Source of the DNA: Ixodes scapularis
Lineage: Eukaryota; Arthropoda; Arachnida; Ixodida; Ixodidae
Reading direction: 5' to 3'
Assembly: GCF_016920785.2 (NCBI RefSeq)
Contig: NW_024609948.1
Coordinates: 1-64,000 of the forward strand
Length of the DNA: 64,000 bases
The notes under the pieces are model-generated. The model saw only the letters and a program-made list of their open reading frames with translations, was not told the origin of the DNA and made no database searches. A program made the position numbers and the translations under genes. How positions within the stretch are numbered: position 1 is the stretch's first letter; each line of letters starts with the position of its first letter. Below are positions 1 through 12,116 of this stretch, piece by piece.

Positions 1-147
1 TCCTGCACCGACTTCGCCTTCCGTAAACTGGAGCTCATCTACGAGTGCAGCTACCCAGAGACGAAGGCGGAGAAATGCAAGGTTATCCTGGCCACACTCT
101 TTCACAAAGCACGAAAGCATGCTTCGACAGGCGCTTTGCTTCGTTAA
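1..147 (+). CDS. partial open frame at window edge, unidentified
   Basis: Frame 1 is open from the first base to a TAA at 148-150, giving 49 residues with no start codon inside the window. The peptide contains the stretch FRKLELIYECSYPE and ends in a basic tail. I do not recognise the family. It could be the end of a terminal exon or of a retroelement reading frame, because gypsy-type remains lie about 700 bases downstream on the same strand. The only support is the open frame and a plausible residue composition. Confidence 0.2.
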   Translation, partial: SCTDFAFRKLELIYECSYPETKAEKCKVILATLFHKARKHASTGALLR

Positions 148-481
148 ATGAGCTGCTGGACTCTTTCCTTGGCTTTGACCAGGTTGTCTTCAGCCAACCA
201 CAGACACTGGTTTTGGCTTTCGCTGCAGAGCCAGTGCAAGCTGTGTAGCTAGGGGCAAAGAAAGTGCGCTCCTTGCTGCTCTCGAAGCAGGCCGGTCACC
301 GCCTCATTGGAACGCTGACGACAGCAATCGTCACCAGCACCCTTTTGCAACAGAGAAGCAAGAGAAGCAGCATGTGTCACTTCAGCATGCGTCAAAAACT
401 TCGCGGGACTTTCGGTGTTCTTCGTCCCAATACCCTGAAGTTCGTCCGCTCTGTCTCATTTGTAAGACGAGCGGCCACTTT

Positions 482-506
482 GGGGGGGGGGGGGGGGGGG
501 GGGGGG
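482..506. repeat. poly-G run (25 G)
   Basis: An uninterrupted run of 25 G separates the left-edge frame from the gypsy-like remnant. Its length is likely to be assembly-sensitive. Confidence 0.95.
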
Positions 507-827
507 AGTCACACGATGCCGGCAAGAGCTGACCCCAAAATTTTTGGAATGGCAACGGCACCTTGAGTCTGTTGAATTAATTGTTGACGAAGGAAAGTGG
601 AAACCTGATGCCCCTACCGCCTGGAAGGATTCATCAGTAGTTTGTCACATCACCTCTGCTGCTGCAGTGGGCATCAAGACAATTAAGCTTAGCAATGCGG
701 ACACTGAGCCAATTTTGCATTCATCAAGCCTCCTTTTGCCAGGGGACTTCTGTCTCAGAACCTTGGAAAGTTGTCAACCCTCAGCACCAACATTGGTGTC
801 ACATTCAACAGCGGTATGCAGCTCGGA

Positions 828-1126
828 AGTTGACCTCCAGAGAAATCAAGCTTGCTCGAGAAAAGCAAGAAAGCGACTTTGACAGTGGCACATGTATGTT
901 CTTTTTAAGAAGGACTACCTCGTGTTGTGAGAGACCCCACTCATCAGAGTCAAGGCAACACTACGATTTACTGGCCCTCGCCATTGTGAGCCGGCTCTCT
1001 CCCGTGAACTGCGAGTTTGAACTCGTGGACAGCACTGGCCGCGATGTAGTGCACGTGGAGAAACTGAAGCCCGGTCGTCAAATTTGTGCAGCCTCTACCT
1101 GGGGACTGAACTTTTGTAATGTGTAG
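828..1126 (+). pseudogene. Ty3/gypsy integrase C-terminal remnant
   Basis: The frame ending in a stop at 1124-1126 reads REIKLAREKQESDFDSG, then, after a degraded stretch, VSRLSPVNCEFELVDSTGR followed by DVVHVEKLKPGR. This is the layout of the integrase C-terminus in Ty3/gypsy retrotransposons: a basic AREKQ-type segment, a small SH3-like beta-barrel with SPVNYE, then VVHVxRLKP just before the polyprotein end. The barrel start is eroded and no upstream zinc-binding or catalytic integrase core is visible. A second open frame at 544-882 is not recognisable as pol. This is an old, truncated copy, assigned from memory of the family. Confidence 0.6.
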
Positions 1127-1865
1127 CATGCAAACTTGTTTATACGGTTTCTTCTCATTTATCAAGTCGTATGTATATCATTATTGAATGATGTGTTTAT
1201 TGCACAATGCGGTATTTGCTTAGTGTTTGTCGCGTGGGAGAGTGATATATCAGGTTGACACTTAAAAACCTTGGCATGTGACGAGCTGCAAAAGAGACAT
1301 TGCTCTGAAGCGGCTCGTGCGAGCGCTCATGATCGAACCAAAAGTAGTTTTGGCATGGCAGCTGATGACGTTGACATGTCTTTCCTGAGCACAGTGCCCA
1401 TTTATCTTGATGACCGATCTAGATCATCACAATAACATTACCCAGGTAAATTTCCACGATTGGTTTTCCTGCTAGGACTGTCTCCTTGTAGAGCTGGAAA
1501 GTTGCCGCGGCAGCCGAAATTTTCAAGAACATCCTTTTCACTCTGTGTAGTCCTTTGATGGTGTTTGTGGTGAGCACATCTGCTGTATCCACCGTCACAC
1601 ACAGCTAGTGGAATGCCTTGTGGCTGGGGCCTCTGCTGTGGTCTGCATGGGGGTGGGTTGGGGCACAGCGATTTTTCTTACCTTCCCCTCTAGGTTATGA
1701 TTATTCGTTGTTTCCATACGTGTATATGCGTTATCTTGTACTTACGACTACTGTTTGTTTATGTTTACACCTACTCAGCAGCGGGCTAGCAGGTGAACAT
1801 GCGTAAGGGTACTAACCTTTCTGTCTAGCCTTGCAAGCCGCTGAGTGGGCAAACTTTCTGGTGCA
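1127..1865. other. unannotated stretch after gypsy remnant
   Basis: AT-rich noncoding sequence with no convincing frame. It could include LTR or 3' flanking sequence of the integrase remnant, but no direct repeat of LTR type was found nearby. Confidence 0.3.
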
Positions 1866-1892
1866 AATAAAAATTATTATTATTATTATTAC
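1866..1892. repeat. AATAAA followed by (ATT)n
   Basis: AATAAAAATT leads into about seven ATT units. An AATAAA signal followed by a short simple repeat resembles the 3' tail of a LINE or another polyadenylated retroelement inserted in plus orientation. No coding body could be matched upstream. Confidence 0.6.
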
Positions 1893-1972
1893 TAGTAAGG
1901 TGCCTCCAAGTGCCTCCAAGCACGCTCGCCACAAAATCTGTTACAGCCCGCATCCGATTTACCGCCAGTTGT

Positions 1973-2275
1973 TCAACCGCGTTCAGTGTTGCGTGTGCCT
2001 TGGCTTTGGAGCATCCGGAGTTCTGCCTCCACTGCGGTACACATTGCAAACGGAACAGGGCTAGCCTTCAAAAAGCGCAGTGCTGCACCTTCTTTCAGAT
2101 CCAGGTTCACCGAGGGTTCTTTGTGCCTGCTCATCCCTGGGTCAAGAACTTCCTCATGTGTCAGCAACACGTCATCTAGGGTCTTGCCCTGGTCAAGGTG
2201 GAAAGCTACTGTGTCTACCTCAAACTCCATTGGTCTCCCTTCGACTTTGAGTAAGACCAGATAATTCTTGACCAG
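1973..2275 (-). pseudogene. Ty3/gypsy protease-RT junction remnant with internal deletion
   Basis: The minus-strand frame reads VKVEGRPMEFEVDT, the entry to a retropepsin active site (K-V-x-G-x-P-x-x-x-E-V-D-T). It runs within about ten residues into HEEVLDPGMSRHKEPSVNLD and then FLKASPVPFAM...VEAELRML, the spacer that precedes the RT domain in Ty3/gypsy pol. In intact elements the protease body and linker lie between these blocks, so an in-frame internal deletion of the protease is inferred. The frame stays open to 1973, but RT similarity stops at the QSQG position. About 70 residues upstream in the same frame are unrelated and phenylalanine-rich. A dead element. Confidence 0.65.
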
Positions 2276-2693
2276 TACATTATTCAGTGAAGAAAGGGAG
2301 AAAACACAGGCAAGCTGGTGAATGACAAACATAGTAAACCCGAGACTTAGGAAAATAAAAAAAAAAAATGAAATGAACATTGAAGTATCGGACACAGGTT
2401 GAAGTTTATTCAACAAACACCGCCTTATATACACGTCCATACCTCCTTCATAATTCACCTTTTGGCGAATACGTGCTGCCACCTAGACACCAATGGGTTT
2501 GAGAATAAATGGCTAGAAAACAACGCGCACGCAAGGCCTCTCTAACCTGTTCGACACGTAAAACGTGAGCCACATCCTGTTTGCCCATTGAGCTGCTGTG
2601 ACCTAGACACGGTTCCCCCAAACTTGCCTTTGTTCCCATCGTGGGTTATCTTCTGCCCCGAAGTCGACACGAAGAAACCATCTTCCCTCTCTG

Positions 2694-2836
2694 CTCGGCC
2701 AGCAGGAAAAGAAAGAAGGTACTAGAACCATTTACTCTCAAACCGATGTTTCTACAAAAGGTTCATTGCTCGGCCAGAAGAAAAAGAAAGAAGGTACTAG
2801 AACCATTTACTCTCAAACCAATGTTTCTACAAAAGA
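2694..2836. repeat. 75-bp tandem duplication (two units)
   Basis: Two adjacent units starting CTCGGCCAG at 2694 and 2769 share AAAGAAAGAAGGTACTAGAA and TTTACTCTCAAACC blocks with only a few differences. The period is 75 bp. Confidence 0.9.
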
Positions 2837-4185
2837 TCCTACTACTAGGGGTAACATAACTTCCAACCATATCCAGCACACAAAACAAGAAACAAAAAAG
2901 AACATGAAACCCAGATACAAAAGAACAGGCCAAAACAAAGGACCTCGAAACCTCGAACTGCAAAGGCTGCGCAAGCACAAGGTGGTATAGCCTCGACTGC
3001 CTTCACAGCGCTTGCAGTGAATGAGTACTCGTGCAACCGCCATGGTGTGATCCAAAGCAATTAGCTCAAACTTGTAGAATCTGGCTAACAACAGTCCATG
3101 CTAAGGGGAGATGAAGTGCAGAAAACTGCAGCTTTAGGCACAATTAAAAAAAGAAAAAAGAACCTGCCAGTAACATTAGAAGAATATAGGAACAGGGATG
3201 GGGGCAAGGAATTTGAATTATGTGGGGGATGGAGAGTATAGCACCCCTGCCCACCTGTTCCGACGCAACTTCGCATATAACCCGAGCCTATTTAAAGATC
3301 TTTATCACATTCCCACCCGATCTGATCAGCATTCCTAATCAGTTTTATTTTCATATGTTCAGCGACAACGCAAGCCAGTTTCAAATACTCTACTTTTATA
3401 TTATTACTTTTCCGTACTTCTCACTGCAACATTTTCATGGCGAGCATACTGTTCCCCAGATCACGAGAGCCGCAAACACGTAGCGAGCCTCAGTTTGGGC
3501 ATCTAGGACGTAGTACGTAGTTGTGAGTCTCGTACGCACTGCAAAATCTGCGTAAAACGATCCAAACTTCTTTCAGCAAGCGCTGTGACCCAAGGGGGTA
3601 TCGGAGGTCGAGTGTGTTAGCGCACCGCAGCTCGTACGGCGAAAGGTCCCGCTGCCAGGGATCCCCACCCCTACCCGTTTCGATCTGTTGTGAGGCACAG
3701 ACCCCAGGCTAGCAGTCGTACTGTAGTGGCTAAATTTTCTCATCTACAGCCTGAAACGGTATCGCCAGAACCTAGACAGGCCGATCGCACGCTATTTAAA
3801 ATAGTGAACGTCTTATTTTCTTCCGCTGTGCCCAAAATGACGACAGTGGATGCGATTGAAAGACCAGCGGATAGGCGGGCTACCACTCTTGCCTTCGAAT
3901 CGTTCGGGAGTCGGGCACCTGCATTTGCACCATGATTGAAGAAACAAAAAGAAGCGACGTCAAATCACATCGACACAGAATCACTCCAAGCTTCCTTGCT
4001 TGTGCCCTTCAGCTTTGTGCGCCGTCAGCCGTATCAACGCTAATCAAAATTAACAACGCCTGCCGCGCGCGAGTTGGTCGTGGCTCATACAAACAACAAA
4101 CAATCAGAGTACTTTGCCGCAGAAAGTTACTTCCGCCAGTTTTAGCGGAATGCGGAGCTCAACCCCTGCTGAACCGACGTTATTC
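2837..4185. other. no recognisable gene or element
   Basis: Mixed-composition sequence with short open frames only. No domain, terminal repeat or tail was recognised on either strand. Confidence 0.4.
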
Positions 4186-4320
4186 AAGGTATTGAATTTG
4201 GCGTAAGGGTAGTGTGTTTGGGGTATGCGAAAAAGACTACGGTATTGACTATGGCGTACGCCGAAATGACTACGGTATTGATTTTGGCGTACGCCATAAC
4301 CACTACCGTAGTCGAAGCGG
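4186..4320. repeat. 33-bp tandem repeat with inverted tail
   Basis: The motif GGTATTGAATTTGGCGTA recurs at about 4188, 4241 and 4274. The last two copies are 33 bp apart and extend through TGGCGTACGCC. The block ends in TACCGTAGTC, the inverse of GACTACGGTA at its start, so it can fold. In one plus frame it reads as an 11-residue repeat of YGIDYGVRRND type. No start codon or longer frame supports coding. Confidence 0.6.
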
Positions 4321-4773
4321 AGGGGTAGTGAGATCGGCGTCCTACACCGGGCGAGTCCCGCAATCCGGAGACAGCCATGGACAGCCATCCCCCAGTGTAC
4401 GTGGCGCTGCTGGCACTGCTCCGGAACTTCGCTGTTTCTAGCGGCTTCGTTTGCTCGTTTGATAAAATTAGTGATAAAAATGTCAATGCAACCGAAATGT
4501 TCTGCACGTTAAGACTAGAAGACGGAATTACAGGCGGCCCTCGCTGCCGCTGAAGCTCAATCAACTCAACGGCTCTTTATTAAACAACGTGCGCGGCCTG
4601 CTCGAAAAACGAAACCGAAAGAAGATGAGTCGGGAGGGCGAAAGCTTTCTCCCGTCTGCCTGGAGAAGGAGAAAAACGCTTCGTTCCTCTCTTTCTCGTG
4701 TCCGCTTGGGGGCGCGTCAGTAGAAGGGAGGAAGACGCGCCGTTGCTACTTTTTTCCTCCATTTTTTCTTAGA

Positions 4774-5571
4774 GTGTATAGACCTATTGCACTGACAAGC
4801 TGCATAGGAAAGTGCATGGAGCGAATAATCTTAGCACGGTTGGAATGGTTTCTAGAATCAAATTCAATATACCCAGATACAATGACCGGCTTTAGACAGG
4901 GCCGAGGTTCCATTGACAATGTTATGAATCTAACTAGCCACGTTGAGGATCACAAACTACGTGGCAAACTGACCACAGCCGTTTTTCTTGATGTAAGGGG
5001 AGCCTTCGATAACGTGAGTCATTCAGCAGTTTTGCAAGGTCTTCGATCAATTGGCGTAAAAGGACGTCTCTATAACTGGATTGCTAATTACCTACATAAC
5101 AGAACGATTTTCATGCACACGAACGAAGGAGATACAAGCCAACGTTTTATAAAGAAGGGAGTACCGCAAGGTGGGGTCTTGAGTCCCGTTTTATTTAACA
5201 TTTCCCTCATTGGTATTACTGAGGTTGTATCAATATCTATCCACATTACTTTATACGCCGATGATATATGCCTATGGACATCCGCAATTTCCCTTAAGTG
5301 TATACCGACTCGTCTGCTTTGTGCGCTCACAAGCGTGTCTGAGTTTCTAACAAAGAGTGGGCTTGAGCTGTCACCTGAAAAATCTGCCGCTCTTGCCTTT
5401 ACGCGGATGAAGACAGACCGATACCCGTTAAAAATTAACGGTACTGCAATTCCCTATGTATCCTCCCACAAATTTCTTGGGATTTTTATCGATCGTGGGC
5501 TGACTTGGAACGCCCAGTTGGCTCATATTCACGTCAAATTGTCATCATTTGTTAACCTTGGACGGTTTTAA
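4774..5571 (+). pseudogene. LINE reverse transcriptase domain (5' part of broken ORF2)
   Basis: 265 residues covering most of the RT domain. It opens at the YRPIALTS block and continues with GFRQGRGSIDNV, then FLDVRGAFDNV with the first catalytic Asp near residue 73. GVPQGGVLSPVLFNI and the LYADDICLW box (YADD, residues 161-164) follow, then the thumb block KFLGIFID. All catalytic aspartates are present. The endonuclease and N-terminal RT are missing through 5' truncation. The frame stops at 5569-5571 because of a single-base indel around 5561-5570. The next frame continues with TTWEATTSALL-type thumb sequence, so this stop is a mutation and not the true end. Confidence 0.85.
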
Positions 5572-6971
5572 GAGGCACGACCTGGGAAGCTACAACAAGT
5601 GCACTTCTCTGCCTCTATAGCAGCTTGTTTGTTGGCATTCTTCGTTACTGCCTTCCCGTACTACATGGCCTCAGTCCGACTAACATAAAAAAGCTCCAGT
5701 CACTTCAAGCACAGGCACTTAGAGTATGTATCGGCGTTCCAAAATGCACATCCATCAAAAAAAAAATAGCAGAATCCTACAGTTTTTCCATAATATCTCT
5801 TCGCACCCAGGAGACGCTCCGGAATCATATGCGACATCTGGCACGGCATAAGACCCACCATCTAGCGAACATCTCCGAAAGATGCTTCTACAACCGTATT
5901 GCCCAAGTGATCGTTGATCACAAGCACGTTCTCCCAACATCTTTTCAATGTCATAAGTTACTCGACATTCCCCCATGGACACTACCTCAAATCAAAATCT
6001 ACAGTACTATTCCGGGAATCGACAAGAAATCTGTGCTCCCCGCTGTCGTCCTGCGGCAACTGTCCTTATCATACATACATTATGAGCACCGCTCTACGTG
6101 TCACATATACACCGACGCGTCCACAACATTTAACCAGTCCTCCATTGGTATTGTAATCCCCGCATTTTCACTTAAAATTGGTCATAAACTTTCTCATAGG
6201 ATGCCCTCGACAGCTGCTGAGCTAGTAGCTATTCGCGAGGCGTTAAGATACATTCAGGAAATTCCCCCTCGTTCCTCGACAATAGTCACTGACTCTAGAT
6301 CATCCCTTCAATCCCTCCAGTTCCAAGGCGTGAAGAGCCCAAATAGGCAACTCTTATTGGACATTCTCAAATTGCACTGGGACGCAATACGCAACGGTCA
6401 TTCAGTATGCCTCCAGTGGATACCAAGTCATTGCGGCGTCCCAGTAAATGAATCAGCCGACGCTGTAGCAGCAGATGCCCGTAACTCCGTCAATGAAGTA
6501 CAAGCCCGATATACAAGATCAGATATAAAAGCAACAGTGAACATACTGGGGAAGAGCATAAACAAACGTCTGTGGGACGATCCCACCGATCAAGGAACAC
6601 GGCTACGCACTATCGACCCGCGCCTAATGTTTGATGTACCTCGAGGTCTCACCCGACGGCGTCTAGCTGTGATACATCGAATACGCCTAAACGTTGCATA
6701 CACAAATAAGTACTTGTTTATCACAGGACGACTTAATTCGCCAAACTGCGCGAACTGCAAAACTCCGGAAGATTTGATACACATTATGCTGGATTGTCCC
6801 GACTATGAAACTGAACGGACACAACTAAGAACATATATTAAGTTATCTCCTCAAGAAGACCTTACCCTCGACAAGATACTGGGACCGTGGAGAAACGAAG
6901 CCACCGCCACACTTGCGAGAAAGTCCCTTTTGCGATTCCTGAACACGACTGGCCTCATCAAGAAACTTTAA
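5562..6971 (+). pseudogene. LINE RNase H and zinc-knuckle part of broken ORF2
   Basis: This frame takes over directly from the RT part after a one-base shift and runs to the natural stop. Counting from 5625, it holds the thumb/connection (residues 1-150) and an RNase H domain with D164 (IYTDAS), E199 (AELVAI), D223 (VTDSRSS), H269 (IPSHCG) and D279 (NESAD), all expected catalytic or structural residues. A CCHC knuckle follows at C375, C378, H386, C391 and is typical of LINE ORF2 C-termini. Apart from the one frameshift no stop codons interrupt it, so the copy is fairly young. RNase H removes template RNA during element cDNA synthesis. Confidence 0.85.
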
Positions 6972-7110
6972 TGTAAAATAAGTTTATGCTGCTTTTTTTT
7001 TTGCTTTTTGTGTGTGTGTGTGCTTTTAGCTTTCTTCACATCTTTTTACCTCTCATCCCCACCCTTACCAGAGCCAGTCAGGAGATACCTCCCGGCTAAT
7101 TTCTCTGGCT

Positions 7111-7784
7111 TCCTTTTACCCCATCAATGAAAAACCTACTGGCATGAATGACAACTGCACCACCTATGACCAAAATCAGTATCATCAGCACCACCCGAGC
7201 TTCGCCCCAAACCCCAATCAACATCATTCACCACGTGGAGATGCGCTAATTTCTTTTATTTCGTGTGTGTTTCTTCGCCCCGCTGAACTTTGTTTCTCGG
7301 GTGCGGTTTCGCTGAAAGTCTTTTTTTTTTTTTAATGTTTCTTACTAACTGTTTGTTAGCATTGTTTACTTGTTGGGTTTACTTCGTCATGGCGTAGCGA
7401 CCGGACGTTGCTGTAGGGAGCGTGTTCGCACGCCTTTGGTTGTGTCCCGTTTAGGGAATGCCCAGAGGAGTTGTTCTTTGTTCTTGCCATGTGCGGCTGA
7501 GTTTTTGCGTCTTGATTTTTTTTTTTTTACCTTTACGTGTCGTTGACTTCTTTGTCTGACTCTCCACCAGGCGTTGACCATAGGCGTGGACCTACCGCCT
7601 TGCCACCGCTGGAACCTAAATATTTTATATTTTTTAACGCAATTTTCGTTAAAATCGGAGTTGGGCAATTTTATTCTTATTTATTTATTCTTATTTCCTA
7701 CCCCTCTCCGTTACAATCTCTCCGTGTGTTCCGGACCGTTTCTGTGTCTTCACTTTTGTGTATTACGCAAGTGAAAGGCCTGGT
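7111..7784. other. LINE 3' flank and unannotated T-rich sequence
   Basis: Contains T runs at about 7320-7333 and 7519-7530 and no convincing gene. Part of it may still be 3' UTR of the upstream LINE. Confidence 0.35.
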
Positions 7785-8904
7785 GATCGATCTCATAGAG
7801 TTATTACAATAAATGCTAAAGGCTCAGCTGGCGCTAGTGTGCTGTTGCATTTTAAAGCAGACAGCAAGCAGTCAGAAATTGGCTTCCGGTAATGCATTTC
7901 TATGGGAAAAAGCGAGTGCATTTTCTCTCTGCGCTCGATTATGAGAGCAAATATCACGAATAATTTGTACGAGCTAGGCACGTGCACATTGTAACATTTC
8001 TCAGTCACGCAGACGAAATAATCGGTCAGTTACAGCATTTGTATTTGAAATTCGTGGCATGAAAAACGGTGTTAAAACCGCTTCGTACGTGTATTTATGT
8101 GCACTGTCGGACACTCTTAGCGCGAACATGTGGAAAACAAAGGGAGACGGCAAGAACTACGCAGTAACACTGGATAAGTAACTCCTTGTGCACGCAGACG
8201 ATGAAAATAAATTTAAAGCCACGTAATATAGTCAGATTTGCAATAAATAAGTCCTGCTTTATTCTTTCTGCGAAGATGCTTGTTCTGGGTTCAAATCATC
8301 ACCCGCACGCTCCAAATCTTTGCAAATAGGGGGAGCCAGAGAGCAGGTGCCCGATAAAAACTGCCCGACATAGGAAATAATAAAAAGACACACCTTTCGT
8401 AACTCACATGTTTTATTTTTTTTTTTTTGCGTTGGAATGTATTTTTAACTTATCGTAATAGTGCACGACGGAGTCACTTTCATGCAATGACAGGACGGGC
8501 ATATTAGCAATCTATAAGCACCACCGAAATGCTAGCAAACCTTGTACACACTCTACATTCCTTTCGATCGTTAGTTTGCTTAGAATCGTCGCTCGTTTTC
8601 ACATACCTTCCTTGAAACAGAGGTTTGGGCCTGAAATAGAGCGAAGTTTAACATCGTTCAGTGGTAAAGAAAAATGCGGTAACTAAAACAATTACACTTT
8701 CACAATACCAATAAAGGTACATACTATCCGGTACAACCGAAATGACAAAAGTCATTCATGTTATTTTCCGCCGAAGAGAGAAAATTCACGCCCGTTTTCC
8801 CATAGGAATACACAGGGAGGCTGGAAATGTCGACTGCATGCTGTTTGCTTCAAGTCCCGTAGACACTAGCGCCAGCTGAGCCTCTAGCGTTTCTATGATC
8901 GATC
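7785..8904. mobile_element. inverted-repeat element, about 1.1 kb, noncoding
   Basis: The ends are reverse complements over about 120-150 bases. Left GATCGATC...GGCTCAGCTGGCGCTAGTG faces right CACTAGCGCCAGCTGAGCC...GATCGATC, and further in both arms share TTCCTATGGGAAAA-type and TTTTCTCTCT blocks. The interior has no transposase frame. The structure fits a non-autonomous DNA transposon or foldback element. A clear target-site duplication could not be fixed, so the superfamily is open. Confidence 0.7.
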
Positions 8905-11201
8905 TGTGCGGTGAACGAACCCTAGCGTTTGGCTTCGGAAAGAATTGTATACAATATATCAATGATGTGGTGACTTTGTATGTCTTGGTAATAGGACAGC
9001 TAATAACTAGTCATGATAGTTTACAGTGAAAGTTTTATAAATGACTTGTTCCAAAACCGACGCGCCCCATCGCGGCGAAATACCACGCAGTGCGCTCTGG
9101 GAACTAGTTGGCCACTCAGTTTCGGTTTCGAGTGAGCAGCAGTTTCATCTCATGCTATCACTCCGCGACCGAACGCGCTGATTGCGTTTTCGATTATCTG
9201 ACTTTTTACGAATGTACAATACACTCATTCTCGAGCGATACAAAACGAAGACCAGGGGCACTTTCCTTGGTTCCCGAAACACCCGATAATGTGCGTGCGT
9301 ATGCAAACGTAGTATAACGTGCTTATAGCGAGTTCGTTTCACACGCACTGGCACCGTTCGAGTTCTCTCCCAGAATGCATCGCACTCACAGAGTGTTGCA
9401 CGGAAAACTGGACTCAAACGAACTCGCCAAATGCACCGAGTGCAGAAGACTGATGCTGCCGCCATCTATGTTGTAGAAAAGGTACCGACTTCAAACCGAA
9501 ACTAGCACCTTTCTGTTCCGAGTGATGCGTGGGAATGCGAGAATGCGGTCGCTACCAACGTTTATCTACAAACGTTGGCAAATGCAACCTGTAGATTATA
9601 GTTGCGATGTCTTCAAGCAGCTCGGCTGCCGTAGAGGTAGTTACAGTAGCCGTAAATTTCCGCAACCAGCTGTCTACAAAGCAGATGGTTGCGATCTTTC
9701 AATCCTTATAACTGTTTACACTGAAGAAAACTGATGCTGTCCGAGAAGAAGCTTGATCCGTTTGAGCATGGTATTATGCGTTAATCACTAAAAGGGTACG
9801 GCTTAAAACTAGCCTGTTGGAATATCCAGCAAAACTGTGACTTTCGATTTGGATCGTCAGATTAGATATTAGCCTTGGTGAGGGCGTCGAGAACGAGAGC
9901 TTTCTCGAACAAAATACGACGGGGCAAGTTAGCTGACGTAGGTAAATGTTAAACATGATGATGTTGCCCAATCCTCGGGTAAAGTCACCATCTTTAACTT
10001 TCTCTGATGCTTATTGGGCAGTCAGAGGTTTCTGCTGGGGGAGTTTTATCGACAAATTTTAAATTTTTCACCCACACACGGATGGTGATAGGCACCCCGG
10101 GGGCCGCTGTTGCGTTTGTTCTGAGCATTTCTTTACACACTGGTATATTTCAGCGTTTGTACGGCAACAGAGCGATTTAAAACCTGCAAATAAAGCACGG
10201 GTTGTCACTTGCTTCCTTCGTGAAATAGCAGACGCTCACAATTCAAGCTCGCGTTTGATTTCGTTGCCCGCGGGACGCGATTTCTATCAGAAAATCTTTT
10301 TTTTTTTTTTCCGTTCGGTTCCGCGACACATCGTAGCAGACGAACCCTCGTCGTCTGCTCCCGCTCCTCGCCGGCCCCGCCGGAGCGAGGCATGACGGGA
10401 TTGCATTTTGGCGCACTCCCGATTTTCTCGGTGCAGCGAGTGCATGCACGCGTGGGGTGTCAGCGCTGAAACGAACTCGGAAAGTGCAACCATTCGTGGA
10501 GCGCCGGCCGAAACGAACCCGTTCCACGCTGCGAGTGGGCACGCGTGGGCACGAGTGCCGTGAAACGAACTCGCTATTAGTCACTTCACCCCACGAGTGC
10601 ATCTCTGAGCTCAATGTCAGTAATCTCGTCTAGTACCAGTGAACTACAACTGAAATTTGGTCACTTGAGCCCTACACGTATTTTGTTTGCCAAACTTCCG
10701 CTTCTTGTTACTTCATTGGGCGAAAAGCAAGCCGCATCTTCACAGTATTACCAAAGTTGAGCCCAGCGTTGGCGCATGAACTTTTAATAAATTCGACCTC
10801 ACTACTGCACAAAAGTTACTATGATGTCTTCCTCGTGTCATCACATATCTCACACTCAAATTTTATGCTGATAGAAGATTGACTTTTCGCAAACACTGAG
10901 ATCGGCTTGCTACGACGGAGGCCCTAACAAGCGTCCCCGACTCCTCGGTAAGCCTTTTTCGACGAGCTTTTCCTGACGCCCAAGATCTGTGCCTGAACGG
11001 TGTGTCTGAAATTATCTCGGCATACTCAGTCAGAAAGAAAGCAAACACATAACAAATATTATAGCCATTAGCAACCGTCAAATGCGCCTTGAATAATTTC
11101 GTTCGTTTGGCGCACCACATAGGGGTTCATGCCCGTCCGGCGCACTTCCGGCGAACGGTGCGAGCGACATCCTTTTCACAAGTGCTCGACTTTTGCTTTC
11201 T
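8905..11201. other. unannotated stretch with dispersed AACGAACTCG motifs
   Basis: No coding or element structure is firmly recognisable. AACGAACTCG-like sequence occurs near 9417 and again near 10471-10576, hinting at diverged repeat copies. There is a T run at about 10296-10310. Confidence 0.35.
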
Positions 11202-11204
11202 TAA

Positions 11205-12113
11205 TAGCCGATTCACACGACGGACCAAATCGCGATTTTCGTCCGCAGACCGTGTACCACGTGACCGGCACGTCACCGATTCCTGCGATCCGCGCCTCCT
11301 CCGCGGAGGCGCGGACTGATAAAGTCGAGCGCCTTTTTCACTCGCGGACGTTTGGCGGCAGACTGACTTGGAAAGCATTCAGTCTGGCAACGGTACATGG
11401 TTTTCTTGGTATTTTGCTTCTGGTCGTTCAAAACAAAAATGGCGCGTCGTTGCGTTTTGTGCGTTTGTTGGTTCATTTTGTCGTACGATTCTTGGTTCCA
11501 CGCTTGAGAGAAACGCCAGAAACTTTGTCCGGCTGACGCGACGCAGGTTCCGGTGCTCCTCCGGGTCCGTGTCAACAAGCTCCCGTCGAAACTCGTCTAG
11601 CACGCCGCGATAATTATTTCACGTCCAATCAGGATTTCACCGAGCAAGCCCTCTCTTGTGCATGTGGTGTGCAGCGTGCTTGAGTGTTGTGCACGAGCGC
11701 GGAGTGTGTGAAGGCATCTCCAAACGCCTCTCCGCGAGCCCAGAAGTTCGTCGCGTCTACGCCGAAGCTTTCTCGGGCAGGATCATGCCTGTGTCACTGT
11801 CATGCTTTGGGTTAGTAAAGTTAGTGGCGCTTCGCGCGAAGCCTGTCCCGGTGTTTTGTTCTCGATCTGTACGTAGCAGCGGCGTACGATTCTTTATCGC
11901 GGTAGCAACCGTCGATTTTTCTCTTGGACAACGGTGCTACTGTGCGATGTTGGAGTTTCGCGGCACTGTGGGGTGCGAACAGGTTCAGTCCGTCCTCACT
12001 GGCGTCTGCTCGTCGTCTCCCTCGTGTGGATGCGCTTGGGAGACGGACGAACCGCGGACATGTCGTCACGTGATCAATCCGTCCGCGGATCAGTCCGTCG
12101 TGCGAATCGGCTA
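11205..12113. mobile_element. TAA-flanked inverted-repeat element (PIF/Harbinger-like), 909 bp
   Basis: The left end TAGCCGATTCACACGACGG (11205) and right end CCGTCGTGCGAATCGGCTA (to 12113) are reverse complements with one mismatch in the first 19 bases. Both are bordered by TAA (11202-11204 and 12114-12116), the 3-bp target duplication expected of PIF/Harbinger elements. The inner arms stay partly complementary (CACGTGA and CGCGGA segments). No transposase is encoded. Superfamily assignment rests on the 3-bp TAA alone. Confidence 0.65.
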
Positions 12114-12116
12114 TAA

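Larger units (their letters stand above)
4772..7110 (+). mobile_element. 5'-truncated LINE with RNase H (I-like group)
   Basis: A non-LTR retrotransposon copy beginning abruptly inside the RT domain at about 4772, just after a T-rich stretch, as expected from 5' truncation during target-primed reverse transcription. It holds RT, connection, RNase H and a CCHC knuckle in that order. An RNase H after the RT points to the I/R1-type side of LINEs rather than CR1/L2. The stop is at about 6969-6971, followed by a T-rich 3' region whose end I cannot fix. No target-site duplication was found. One indel breaks the ORF. Confidence 0.85.

Noticed and set aside
8281..8330. GGGTTCAAATC resembling a tRNA T-arm
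   Set aside because: The flanking bases do not form the T stem and no anticodon or acceptor arm fits.
11127..11578. Cluster of arginine/serine-rich frames on both strands
   Set aside because: Frames are open on both strands in GC-rich sequence of a TAA-flanked element; no homology recognised.
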